Program-made: the position numbers and the translations under genes
Notes under the pieces: model-generated
The model's input: only the letters and a program-made list of their open reading frames with translations
Told to the model about the DNA's origin: nothing
Databases searched by the model: none
Source of the DNA: Yponomeuta sedellus
Taxonomy: Eukaryota; Arthropoda; Insecta; Lepidoptera; Yponomeutidae
Assembly (NCBI GenBank): GCA_934045075.1
Contig: OW203745.1
Coordinates: 12,362,873-12,426,872 of the forward strand
Direction: 5' to 3'
Length of the DNA stretch: 64,000 nt
Shown here: piece after piece, positions 20,441-29,857 of the stretch
Position numbering within the stretch: position 1 is the stretch's first letter
Layout of the letters: the number at the start of each line of letters is the position of its first letter

Positions 20441-21035
20441 CTGGGGAAGTTTTCTCAAAGGAAAGACCAAAGGAAGTCCGATAACCAGGTGGATGGATGT
20501 AGTGACGAAAGATCTCACAGAATGCGGAGCCTCGATAAACGCGGTCATGAATAGGGAGAGGAGAGAGAAAATAAGGGAAGCTGACCCCGTGGGACTAAAA
20601 CTAGAAAGAGAGAGAGAGACGGGGGAAGTTTTCTTCAGAGGAAGAGAGAGATAGTCTTCTAGGTTAGTTACATCTGAAATAAATTTCCACGTAATCTTAT
20701 TCTATTTCTATTCGAAAACTACGTCTGTCATGCAACTTCCATTACGCGACGTCCTTTGGGTGACATTTAAAGGGAGCTCGTTAAAGAAAATGACCTCGTT
20801 GAGGATTTAGACAGGCCGCTGGAAAATGAACCAGCTTGACAAACGTTACATTGAATGATTAAAAAAGAAAATAAAAAAGAATTATGTAACGATACTTCTT
20901 TATACTATAAATGCGTGTCAATATGTTTAATGCTATGTTAGACTCCGACTGCCACGAGACACATTTATGGACGGGATTGCCACGTGTGGATGCTCAATAA
21001 TAAGGGAACTATAAAAACATCCATACAAAACCACA

Positions 21036-21165
21036 CGCCTGTATCCCAGACGGGTAGGCAGAGACCAGGGACTGTCACTTGCCACGATCTTGACAGATCA
21101 CCTTCGCTTCATCAACGTTCATAAGTCGTTGCATGCACGCACGCCGGTTCCGGGTACTTTTTATG
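21036..21165 (+). repeat. Interspersed repeat ('cctgtatccca' family)
   Basis: Contains 'cctgtatcccagacgggtag', 'cttgccacgatcttgacaga', 'cttcatcaacgttcataagt' and 'gcatgcacgcacgccggttc'. Close copy at 23431-23545, inverted copy at 26258-26355. Confidence 0.6.
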
Positions 21166-21182
21166 TTCCCCTTTGCTAATAC

Positions 21183-21340
21183 GGCTAACCGTGCCAGCGC
21201 TCTCCCAACTGGCACCCATTAGCTCAGTTGGGAGAGCGCTGGCACAGTTAGCCAGAGGTCGCGGGTTCGACTCCCGGCATGGGTGAAATTTTTAGCCTGT
21301 AAATAGGTTTTTAGTTAGTGCAGGTTAGTGCATTAAGGGG
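21183..21340 (+). mobile_element. tRNA-like SINE with intact cloverleaf and upstream inverted piece
   Basis: Bases 21213-21285 fold as a full tRNA: acceptor CACCCAT/ATGGGTG, D stem GCTC/GAGC, anticodon stem CTGGC/GCCAG, and T loop TTCGACT. Position 33 is C instead of T, so it is unlikely to be a working tRNA. The preceding 30 bp ('ggctaaccgtgccagcgctc') are an inverted copy of its own D-to-anticodon region, making a long hairpin. Confidence 0.7.
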
Positions 21341-22015
21341 AATATAGTCATGTCATGTGGGTACAGCGATATCATTCCGATGTAAAAAAAGAAGCCTAAC
21401 TGCAAAGTGGGAGAGAGGCCTTTTTGCTAATGTAAATATTTAATTTTAAACTATTTTTAACTTGTGCGCCGGCGCCTTGCTTGTGACTACTCGTCGGAGT
21501 AGACAGAGATAAGGCGTCGGGGTAAACACAACACTTTTTAACATAAATTGACATATAATGTCTAATTTTAACTAAGACTTTTATATATTGTAATTAATGT
21601 TTGTGTATCTTGACTCAATTTTTATTTTTATTTTTTATTGATCTGACCTTGTTTAATTTTTCATGCATAATATTATTGATGTGGCTGTAGATTAGTTTAA
21701 AAAATTGAAAAAAAAAGAGACGTAAACAAAAAAAAGAACAGAAGACAGAAAGAAAAAAAAAGAAGAGAGAACAAAAGGGAAAAGAAAAAGGTAAAATAAA
21801 TACTTTAAACTCATTATTTATAAACTAATTGACAATGTCATTCATATAATTATCGTAATTAAGTTAATTTTATATTTTATTAATCTTTATTTTTTATTAA
21901 TTTGAACTATTTTACATTTTAAACACAATGACTACAAGGTTGCCACGTTATTAACGGTCGCAGTATCCTCGCCCAAAAAAAAAACTGCAAAGTGGGTACC
22001 TACTCGGGACTGGAA

Positions 22016-22210
22016 GTGATGCAAGTTGCTTTGGCAAGATGTTGCTGCCTGTACGTAATACAGAGAGTATTGTAATGACGTTCGAATTTTTACTGATGCA
22101 GGTGAGTCGCCTATTAGCTCAGTTGGGAGAGCGCTGGCACGGTTAGCCAGAGTTCGCGGGTTCGAGTCACGACATGGATGTAATTTTTAGCCTCTAAATA
22201 GGTTTATAAA
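22016..22210 (+). mobile_element. tRNA-derived SINE-like repeat
   Basis: Has the extended 5' region ('gctgcctgtacgtaatacag') before the tRNA-like part, A box TTAGCTCAGTTGG and B box GGTTCGAGTCA, then 'tagcctctaaataggttta'. Confidence 0.65.
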
Positions 22211-22349
22211 TATTGCTTCTTTTCACTGTAAATAACGCAGCAATAAATTAAACCCCCTATAACAAAAATATATTATGACAAGTGGCAGGCTCTGGTCTCA
22301 ACCTACCTCTTTAGGAGTTAGGCGTGAGTATATGTTATCATCACACTAA

Positions 22350-22553
22350 TATTATTAAGGCAAAAGTTTGTGAGTGTGTATGTTTGTCACTTTTTCACAT
22401 CTAAACGGCTTGAACGATTATAATAAAATTTTGTATGGATTTAGCTGACACTCCGGATTAACACATAGTCTACGTTTTCCTGCGGGGAAATAACTTATTC
22501 CCATGATAAAATCGATAAACAGCGAGTAAAACCACGGGGCACAGCTACAAAAA
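22350..22553 (+). mobile_element. Helitron-like non-autonomous repeat
   Basis: Same family as 160-350: 'gtgtgtatgtttgtcacttt', 'aataaaattttgtatgga', 'cgttttcctgcggggaaata', then 'ccacggggcacagcta' with a mutated end (CTAC rather than CTAG). Confidence 0.45.
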
Positions 22554-22784
22554 TACCTATGAGTACAAAATAATTTCCGTCGCTACAAAATTAATTAACA
22601 CATCTGAAATGAATGGTTTCCTCTATGAAATGAAGCCTCAATTATTCAATTGCGCTTTGTGCACCTTAAAAAGATTTTAATTATCTTTGGAGTGAATTGC
22701 TATTAGCAGTAAGTGCGCCAATTGCTCGATATCTTTGCGACCATTTTGTGTTTGTTTTACTGTCTTTGCTAGCTATAGTATGTT

Positions 22785-23030
22785 AGCTTTTAGAATATAC
22801 CTCGGGCTCTAGAGTAGGCTTTGGTTTTCGCCGAAAGAACACGAGTGTAATACTACTTCCTGCTCGGTTTAATAACTTTCCTTATTGAGCGTGGAGGGAG
22901 TAATCTATCTACGTTATTGAGTTTATTTACTTAAATGTCATATTAGTTCCGACATTTTTACTACACGAATATATCCGATTCTATCCGATAGTAGCCGAGG
23001 TATATTCTAAAAGCTAGCAGACCGTACCTA
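22785..23030. mobile_element. Foldback MITE with 'ttttagaatatacctcgg' ends
   Basis: Terminal inverted repeats: 'agcttttagaatatacctcg' at the left, 'cgaggtatattctaaaagct' at the right. Total about 245 bp. Internal blocks 'cgccgaaagaacacgagt' and 'atccgattctatccgatag' recur in the copies at 62560-62800 and 63905-64000. No open frame. Confidence 0.65.
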
Positions 23031-23430
23031 CAATAAAGTATATTCTAATCATAATTATGTGAATTTTACACTATCTTCCTAAAACAATGTTTTCCGTATT
23101 ACAAAAGTTGTTAGTCGAACAAAACTTAGGTTCCTTTGTCTGTTGACTTGCATGCAGAATTAAATTCTCTTCCACAATACCCCTATTTGTTATGTCTAGG
23201 CAACGCCGGAATTAGATGTCTTTGCTCTACATTTGGGTCAGGCGCAGAATTGGTTTTATTTTCCTTGTTGCTCAACCATCAACATAGGAATTGCGAATTA
23301 AATAAAACTGTCTAGTACCTATTAGTTAACATATTTAATAACGGAGCGGTAGAACCGCGTTAGGTAATAATTATGTATGTGTTTATAGAAAATAATAAAA
23401 TAGAAAATATACACATACATACATTACCTA

Positions 23431-23545
23431 CCTCACGCCTGTATCCCAGAGGGGTAGGCCACGTGCCACGATCTTGACAGATCACTGTCGCTTCATCAAC
23501 GTTCATAAGTCGTTGCATGCACGCACGCCGGTTCCGGGTACTTTG
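23431..23545 (+). repeat. Interspersed repeat ('cctgtatccca' family)
   Basis: Very close to 21036-21165 apart from an internal gap after the 'gggtaggcc' block. The stretch 23560-24100 has no recognisable feature, apart from a half-site of the 'ctaggataccctgtg' MITE near 23980. Confidence 0.55.
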
Positions 23546-24439
23546 TATCTTCCCCAGTAAATAAAAAATTAAGTCATGGGAAAAAGTTTACACCACATAC
23601 TTTAATCGACATATTTTAAGATGTTGCACATTTTAAAAATAGCCATAGGTTGTAAGCCTATTCTGTGAAACTAAAATAAAAATACATTGTTGTACCTAAT
23701 ATAGATTGGTCCAAGGTACTTAGCGATTAACTGCGATAGTCAAGGCCATACTATGTCATAGTATGGCATGGTACGTGGTATTTATCGCCATGCAAACATA
23801 CCACACTGGCTTACATTTTCATTAGCAACTCTACGGGGAATTAGGCGCGGTCGGCCATTCTATTCTCTACGTCATTGCTTTCAAAATTGCGCCACAATTA
23901 AATGTAATAAGTCAGAATTACATAAAAAAATAATCTCCACCCAACACAATCGCTTGTCCTGGTCCCAAACTAGGATACCCTGTGCTACGTTAACCAGGAA
24001 AGGACATAGTTATTTAGTGACCTGAGATTTCCGCACTGAGATGGCTTAACTGTGAGGCTAACCTCATAATTGGGCCATTTTACGTAGCAAGCGCTGAGCT
24101 ACGTTAACACCTCAGATACTAGGGTTTCCTTACGATGTTTTCCTTCACGGTCAGCGAGTGGTATTGCTACTATAATTTCACAAATGTACATAACTTAGAA
24201 AACAAAGTCATTGGTACATGCCGGGGCCAACCCAAGACTACTCCTTTAAAGATTAAAAAATATGTACAAAGTCCTACATATTTCAGGGAGGAAATAGGCT
24301 ATAGACAAACGTAGTAGTGAGCTCTGCTAGTTGCTCAATAAATCCACTTGACTCTTCATCTTTAAGCCAGCTGCCACTTGATTGTATAGCCAGCTGACTA
24401 AATTAGTGCCGGGAGTATTCGGGCGAATTGTAGGTAATA

Positions 24440-24535
24440 TAATTAGCTGAGGTGGAGTATGGCCTAACCTTCCTGCGATGCAGGAGGAGACCCGTGCCTC
24501 AGCAGTGGGGACGTACCAAGGGTTGATATCACATG
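24440..24535 (+). repeat. 3' tail of 5S-derived SINE family
   Basis: 'gtggagtatggcctaacctt', 'caggaggagacccgtgcctc', 'cagtggggacgtaccaaggg', 'ttgatatcaca'. The 5S-like head is missing. Confidence 0.55.
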
Positions 24536-25309
24536 GCATAGGTGATTCAACGATGGCTGTAATGATATTGAATTGATCGTATTGTTTACTTTTCTATGTA
24601 GGTAAACTTAATTTAAGTAATTTGTTAGGTATTTTACGTAACTTAGTTTTAAAGTGAGAATAAGTCTGCCAACAAACTATCATTTAGTTTGGCCGAAACG
24701 ATTGTTGTAAAGTTGCATGTACCTTTTATAGAATAAACATTTTTTTTAAAGGTAAAAATTGGTATTCACAAAGCGTTACAACTTATCTTATCTATTCACT
24801 TTACGTGAAAACTACATAAAGTAGATACACCTACGCCTCACAGTCGAAGAGGGTTAATGGAGATTAATGGGTTAACTTAATAGGTATATATTTCGTGGAT
24901 TAGGAGTCTCCCGCGAGGAATAATACCCATACAAAACGTTTGCTGTATTAGTAATGATTGTTAGTTATGTTAAATATTGCTTCATTAATGAATTCTTTAA
25001 GCATACCTACTTATATATACTTCGTGTTCGCGACATAGTTTATTTTACCATGTTTTAATTGTGACCTTTATTAATTTTTTTATGTTGTCACTATTGCAAA
25101 CGGAGTTCGTGCTTTGCCGCTCCCTCACGCGATTTTATAATAATTAGATTCTATAGTATAGTCTTACAATTGTAAATCTCGGTTTCAATTAATCACCAAC
25201 CAACAAAATACAGTCCACTATAAGACAATAAGTGTGTGCCACACTTCGTATGGATCAATTGAATTGTTTAACGCAATGTTTTTTCACTGTAATGTTTTTT
25301 TATCTAGCC

Positions 25310-25480
25310 TAGAAACGTCCCACTGCTGGGCAAATGCCTTCTCTCAGTGAGATAGTACGGGCTAAATTACCACGCGTGCCCAACGCGGATTGAAACTTTC
25401 AAGCGCTGAGGTATTTGCACACCTGAGACAAAGCTTTCCTCACGATGTTTTCCATCACAGTTAGCGAGTGGCATTGCTGC
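25310..25480 (+). repeat. Interspersed repeat ('cccactgctgggcaaatgcc' family)
   Basis: Blocks: 'gtcccactgctgggcaaatg', 'accacgcgtgcccaacgcgg', 'caagcgctgaggtatttgca', 'cctcacgatgttttccatca', 'gcgagtggcattgctgctg'. Same family as 11865-12010. Confidence 0.5.
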
Positions 25481-25489
25481 TGTCTGTGT

Positions 25490-25745
25490 GGTGTCGGCCC
25501 AGAGAATAGCATCAACCCAAAACTTCCCGCGGGTGTTGTAAAAGGCGACTAAGGGACTCAAACCGGAGGGTGGGCAGCAGCGCCCCCTGCAGTACAATTC
25601 TACCAAACTGCGATCCCCAACCCGCATGTCCAGCGTGGAGATTATCGGCATTACCCCCTAATGATGGCACAACCTTTCGCTCAGTTGGGGAGGGCTATGT
25701 CCAGCAGTGGACTAATAAAGCCTGAAGAAGAAGATGAAGAAGATT
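25490..25745 (+). repeat. RTE-type 3' end with (GAA)n tail
   Basis: 'gtgtggtgtcggcccagaga', 'cttcccgcgggtgttgtaaa', 'ggcgactaagggactcaaac', 'tgggcagcagcgccccctgc', then 'gtccagcagtggactaataa' and 'gcctgaagaagaagatgaag'. The element at 61500-61770 has the same layout. Confidence 0.6.
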
Positions 25746-25786
25746 GCTGCTATAACTTTACAAATGCCATTGGTACATCAGGCATC

Positions 25787-25860
25787 GCCCGCACCGGGAA
25801 TCGAACCGGGGTCTCTCATTTCTGGATCCATTGTTCTACCCACTGGGCTACCGCCACAGT
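25787..25860 (-). ncRNA. tRNA-like sequence, probably a SINE head or tRNA pseudogene
   Basis: The minus strand has an A box TAGCCCAGTGGGTAG and B box GGTTCGATTCC. T-stem bases CCCCGG/CCGGTG surround the B box and the end pairs loosely (GTGGCGG / CCGCAC-like). The anticodon region is not a clean five-base-pair stem. It is probably Pol III-derived repeat rather than a functional tRNA. Confidence 0.4.
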
Positions 25861-26257
25861 CACTGTAATGTTATTAAATTTAAATAAATAATAATCATTA
25901 TTGGTAATAATGGTGTAACGGTGCAAACCTCTTCACACCATTTTTATTTCTTTTTCTATCTATCATTTTCAAATATTTAAATTACGTCACACATTATTCG
26001 ATTTCCCTCATTTTTCATCACTACTACTTTACCCTTCGACCAGATCCAACTATTTTACTTGCTTATCCGTTTTTATCCAGTTTTCTGTTTTATTAAAATA
26101 TTATACCTACTACTAATCTACAAATAAAACAACACCTGAAGTCGTTCCAGTTCTTATTATTTATAAAAGATATACAACGTTCCACTGGCGCTCAACTTGG
26201 GGCCCAATTAAAAATAGCAATATACAATAGTAAGATTACATCCGCACAAAAATGTAC

Positions 26258-26355
26258 CCGAAACAGATGCATGCAAGCCACAACTGATGAACGTTAATGA
26301 AGCGAAGTGATCTATCAGGATAGTCTCTGCCTACCCCTCGGGAGTACAGATGTAA
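26258..26355 (-). repeat. Interspersed repeat ('cctgtatccca' family), inverted
   Basis: Reverse complement of 21036-21165 blocks: 'gatgcatgcaagccacaact', 'gaacgttaatgaagcgaagt', 'gatctatcaggatag'. Confidence 0.5.
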
Positions 26356-26559
26356 GGTTATGTTGGGTCATCCGAGCTCTACGCGAACGAAGTCGCAGGC
26401 GCAGCCAGTGTTTTCCAAACTAATCTCTTTTCTTTTATGTAGCCCACTGTACGTATCACTACAGGCACAGGCCTTCTCTAAGAAATAAAGCATCATCATC
26501 AGCAATCCATTATGTCCCCGCCGAGGGTATCTTCCCTGAGGAAGGTATAGGCCATACTC

Positions 26560-27101
26560 CTTCACGGGCACCATGTCCGGATTGGTAGAGGCTTGCGAGA
26601 CTAGTGGCTGGTCTTACTGTCAGAAGTTTTCAAGCCGCCCTGAGGCCTGTGACTTGGCTTAACGGCTGCGATCTATCGACGGCGGCCGGCACCAACTGCT
26701 TGACTTGCCTTGCGTAGCGCGGAACCGCTCGGAAAAGTGCCACTAGCGTTAGTCATAGACGTTCAACCATTCATGCACTTAACGCGCCCTATGTTGCTTA
26801 ACCTTCGTGATTGTTTAAGTTATGTCAGCATTCTCCATCACGGGCGCCATGTCCGGATTGGTAGAGGCTTGCGAGACTAGTGGCTGGTCTTACTGTCAGA
26901 AGTTTTCAAGCCGCCCTGAGGCCTGTGACTTGGCTTAACGGCTGCGATCTATCGACGGCGGCCGGCACCAACTGCTTGACTTGCCTTGCGTAGCGCGGAA
27001 CCGCTCGGAAAAATGCCACTAGCGTTAGTCATAGAAGTTCAACCATTCATGCACTTAACGCGCCCTATGTTGCTTAACCTTCGTGATTGTTTAAGTAAAG
27101 T
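26560..27101 (-). mobile_element. Tandem pair of 5S-derived SINE copies (period 276 bp)
   Basis: Two nearly identical copies (26560-26835 and 26836-27101) run head to tail. In reverse complement each has 'ggttaagcaacatagggcgc' (5S box A region) followed by an eroded box C and the body 'cgagcggttccgcgctacg'. Visible differences are only a few bases ('aaaagtgcc' against 'aaaaatgcc'; 'atagacg' against 'atagaag'). A tandem arrangement points to recent segmental duplication rather than two insertions. Confidence 0.7.
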
Positions 27102-27123
27102 AGTCTAATCTTTTTTTTTTACG

Positions 27124-27310
27124 TAGCCTCTATGTTTGTGTCCCACTGCTGGGAAAAGGCCTCCCCCAATTCAGTCCAGAGTTTTCTATCCTGGGCCACC
27201 TCAGACCACTCCGGCAGATGGTTGTCGAGATCATCTCTCCACCGTCAGGCCGGCCTCGATATCGATGTCCGCCACCACCCACTCGGTGGCGAGTTTCGGG
27301 TGCATACGAC
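27124..27310 (-). repeat. RTE-type LINE 3' region next to an MCTP exon
   Basis: 'gtcccactgctgggaaaagg', 'cagagttttctatcctgggc', 'tcatctctccaccgtcaggc' are blocks of a lepidopteran LINE 3' region. It ends only about 35 bp before the acceptor of the exon at 27347, so the branch point and pyrimidine tract of that exon lie right beside the insertion. Confidence 0.5.
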
Positions 27311-27346
27311 TGACTGAATCTAATCTTATCTGATCTTATTTCCCAG

Positions 27347-27458
27347 GAGCCAGACGAGGGTCAGCGGCTCCGCGAGCAGCAGCTGCGTCAATACGCGTTC
27401 TTCCAACTGCGGGTCCACCTGAAACGCGGGCAGAATCTCGTGGCGATGGACAAAAATG
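27347..27458 (+). CDS. Mctp: MCTP coding exon (start of first C2 domain)
   Basis: The 112-nt exon runs from acceptor 'ttatttcccag' to donor AATG|GTGAGT. It reads EPDEGQRLREQQLRQYAFFQ, then LRVHLKRGQNLVAMDKN, and ends in phase 1. The second half is the first two beta strands of a C2 domain plus the start of calcium-binding loop 1 (the Asp of MDKN). This sequence is highly characteristic of the first C2 domain of MCTP proteins. These are ER-anchored proteins with several C2 domains and two C-terminal membrane segments, which regulate lipid droplets, neurotransmission and synaptic homeostasis. The preceding exon joins in phase 0. Confidence 0.9.
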
Positions 27459-27844
27459 GTGAGTGTTCGTCGGTAGGGTGGTGCGTGTTTTGGCATCGAT
27501 TGTGATGGGATAACAGTCTTGTAGACACCACACATCAATACATTCTTTTAGCACTTTTACACGCACAATTCATATACCGTATAGATTCTGTGTGTGTGTG
27601 TGTGTGTAAAAGTATTAAGGGCGGTAGGAGAATCGTCTTTATCTATAGCTTTAAAATGAGTAAGTGATAAAGACGACAGGGTTAATAAATACATGGTGTA
27701 ACAAAGTTGGCAAATCTATTCGATAAGAGGAAAGGAACTTTGGCTACGTCGACAGACTGATGTAGGTTTTATTTGTAAGAACACGATTACTTTTTAAAGA
27801 AAAACTATACAAAACCAACCTTTTTTATAACCAACCATTAGTTA

Positions 27845-27850
27845 TATATT
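27845..27850. repeat. Polinton target-site duplication, left copy
   Basis: TATATT lies immediately before the left terminus AGTAGTAGG, and again immediately after the right terminus at 41686-41691. Six-bp duplications are the rule for Polinton/Maverick integrases. Confidence 0.9.
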
Positions 27851-28127
27851 AGTAGTAGGAGAACCACAGTTCTGGCGCACTGACCTCCCGCTCTCCCAAG
27901 GGTCCCCCCTTTGGTTCAGAAAGTCGCGAAAGTTTGGGAAGCGGGTCCAAAAAAAAAAAAAGAAAGTTTGGTGTCTAATCCCACTAAATCGGGTGCGCTG
28001 AATCGATTGCACTCACTCCCAGAGCTCTAGGATAAGCGGTTTCGGAGATAGAAATATCGTGCCATGGTGATTAAGATAATGGTATAATCACCTCATTAAC
28101 AAAGCGATGTTTTCGTTTGGGCGTTAT

Positions 28128-28179
28128 GATCGAGCAGGTCATTAGGGCTCAGGGATCGAGCAGGTCATTAGGGCTCAGG
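28128..28179. repeat. 26-bp direct repeat in left TIR
   Basis: Two exact tandem copies of a 26-bp unit starting 'gatcgagcaggtcattaggg' lie about 280 bp from the terminus. The right TIR has the same pair at 41355-41406. Such subterminal repeats may bind integrase or replication proteins, which is inference. Confidence 0.85.
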
Positions 28180-28249
28180 TGACTTGTTAGTCACCACAAT
28201 GACTACACATTTTGTTTCATATAACTCTTTCTTCATTTATTTTTATACA

Positions 28250-28690
28250 TCACATAAAGCATAAATTAAACCAATCTTTCAGCATTACATCATTTCGAAC
28301 GGTATGCTCAGTGAAAATATTTATAAAATTATCTAAACTCCTTCCACTATACTTATGGGCTAAGTACATCACGCAGTATTCTCCACAAACTGATGTTAAC
28401 TCATTCTGCAAAATTGCGTTGTTATATCGCCATTGTTTACTATTACTCAGTATAAACCTATGATAGGCTCCTGATGGCTTGCGACCGTATGAATCGAAGT
28501 ATTCTCCAGTTCGATTTGCATCAATATGAATAGCCACCCAGTGAGATCCGGGCTGTGTGTCTGGATCAAAATTTCCTATCAAATACATTGGTACCTCTAC
28601 TACCACAGGAATGCGGTTGGCGGCATACACATTATACCTCATCAGTGGATTTATTTTATATAAACAATCTTGTATGTCTATGGTATCCAT
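28250..28690 (-). CDS. PRO: Adenain-like cysteine protease, left TIR copy
   Basis: A 146-residue protein of the adenovirus-protease (C5) family, which matures virion proteins by cutting after Gly motifs. The catalytic set is visible: His50 in GSHWVAIHID, Asp66 in GEYFDSYG, Gln95 in ILQNE, and nucleophile Cys102 in the CGEYC motif. The start is the ATG at 28690 in a strong context (gaccATGG); an upstream in-frame TTG gives no advantage. A poly(A) signal (AATAAA, minus strand) begins 9 nt after the stop. The gene points outward, to the element's end, and is duplicated at 40844-41284. The copies differ at two residues (Ser82/Arg and His129/Asn), neither catalytic. Confidence 0.9.
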   Translation of the reverse strand: MDTIDIQDCLYKINPLMRYNVYAANRIPVVVEVPMYLIGNFDPDTQPGSHWVAIHIDANRTGEYFDSYGRKPSGAYHRFILSNSKQWRYNNAILQNELTSVCGEYCVMYLAHKYSGRSLDNFINIFTEHTVRNDVMLKDWFNLCFM

Positions 28691-28699
28691 GGTCAACAA

Positions 28700-28740
28700 A
28701 TTGTTATACGTGTAACTGATTCAAAGATCTTTTGTATTGT
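28700..28740 (-). promoter_or_regulatory. Possible protease promoter (left copy)
   Basis: On the minus strand a TCAGT initiator (about 28715-28719) sits some 25 bp after an ATACAAAAG box and about 28 bp before the protease ATG. This matches the arthropod TATA/Inr layout, but the TATA box is imperfect. Confidence 0.35.
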
Positions 28741-29021
28741 GTAAATCCTGGAAGTGATTCACTTATTTTTGTGGTCCGTATTTCTCTGACCTACCTATAC
28801 CATTACTTTTGATACTTACTGACGTCATTGGATGCTTTGCAACAATCTCATTAGTTATAGTGCACCGCTTCCGATGATGGCAAGTTTAAAACATTAGATG
28901 TTTGCGTAAATGCAATTAGCAATCAACTATCTGGTTTCCAAATGTTATCAATAATCATCTTGTTTCGTTCAACATCATTACTGACTAGGTTTAAACAAGA
29001 TTAATAACGAGCAAAACTGAC

Positions 29022-29058
29022 TATATAACGGCTTCCACGGGTCTGAGTACCATACAGT
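29022..29058 (+). promoter_or_regulatory. TATA/Inr promoter of the spliced TIR gene (left copy)
   Basis: TATATAA at 29022-29028 is followed by ACAGT at 29054-29058, an arthropod-type initiator at the usual distance. The ATG of the spliced gene lies 70 bp further on, at 29128. The right TIR has the same box at 40506-40512. The arrangement supports transcription by RNA polymerase II into the element. Confidence 0.6.
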
Positions 29059-29127
29059 TTCTATCACCAACACGGTGAAGTCTTAAGTGAATCAGCGCAA
29101 TTATCTCTGCACTCTATCCAACACACC

Positions 29128-29686
29128 ATGGAGGTAAGTCACAAATTTTGTTTTTTATATGTACTCTCTCAATAGCAAGGCAATAATTTATGTAGATATA
29201 ATAATTATTCATTGTTCTTTACAGAATTTTTCATCTGATCTCATCGTCGATGAAGAAAATACATTTAAGAATTACTACTATCCAACTCTTTCTGATGAGG
29301 AGGAGGACTCAAGACAAAATCGTAAGAGAAGTAACAGTGCAGACAGAAGCTTTGATAAGTTATTTGAGGTGCCAGCAAAAAAACATAAAAGCAAGAGTTC
29401 ATCAACAGTCGGTCGAGCGAATAGTGAAGGCGGCGTGTCTTACATATCAACAAACGTAGATGACGGTCGAGAAGCGACTCATCTGATAAAAATTGAAATA
29501 TACGACGTGAGAAAACTCGTCAAAATTCCACCCTCTCAGCACTGGAAACATGCCAATGTGCGAGTGAAATACTATTGCAAAGGTGTAAATAATAAACACC
29601 TAGGTAAAACCAAAGAGGTGGTTCATACAATCACCAAAGAAATCAGCACAACTCAAGACTGCCGGAACTATTCCTATAGTAACTAA
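29128..29686 (+). CDS. Spliced TIR gene of unknown function, left copy
   Basis: The coding sequence is best read as two exons: 29128-29133 (ATG GAG, strong Kozak context ccATGG) and 29225-29686. The 91-bp intron between them has a perfect GTAAGT donor and a 'tctttacag' acceptor. The product has 155 residues, beginning MENFSSDLIVDEEN. It is acidic near the N-terminus (LSDEEEDS), has a basic stretch like a nuclear signal (PAKKHKSKSS), then a Ser/Gly linker. Its more ordered C-terminal half includes IKIEIYDVRKLVKIP and HANVRVKYYCKG. I do not recognise the family. Nuclear regulation or DNA binding is possible but unproven. It converges on the capsid gene. AATAAA at 29779-29784 could end the transcript. 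Its duplicate is 39848-40406. Confidence 0.7.
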
Positions 29687-29857
29687 GGGATTTTTACTTA
29701 GTTATTACTTAATGACCTATTCTTATTATTGAAAACAAATTGTAAAATATTCCTTTACTTAACACGAATAATGAAATTAATAAAACTGCACTTGCTTTTT
29801 TTCTTTTTCTTTTAATGCTCTAATAAGTTTACAATAAAAACTTTACATTTGACTTAA

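Larger units (their letters stand above)
5848..27346 (+). other. MCTP intron (21.5 kb) filled by repeats
   Basis: The intron runs between donor GTGAGT at 5848 and acceptor 'tttcccag' ending at 27346. It contains the 12-kb palindrome, mariner and LINE debris, SINEs and MITEs listed separately. Stretches 5860-6400, 19200-20140, 20450-21030, 21360-22000, 24540-25300 and 25900-26250 show no gene or repeat I can name apart from AT-rich and purine-rich sequence. Confidence 0.7.
27851..29745. repeat. Left terminal inverted repeat (1,895 bp)
   Basis: It matches 39789-41685 in reverse complement from the AGTAGTAGG terminus to 'gaaaacaaattgtaa'. Differences I found are a poly-A tract of 13 against 15, and scattered single substitutions, two of which change the protease. 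It contains the protease gene and the spliced unknown gene. Confidence 0.9.

Noticed and set aside
21213..21285. Functional tRNA gene
   Set aside because: The cloverleaf is good, but position 33 is not T and the sequence is embedded in a multi-copy repeat with a common tail.
29250..29459. Second frame overlapping the spliced TIR gene (also at 40075)
   Set aside because: It overlaps a better supported frame with splice sites and promoter. It differs by a residue between TIR copies at a site where the main frame change is silent.
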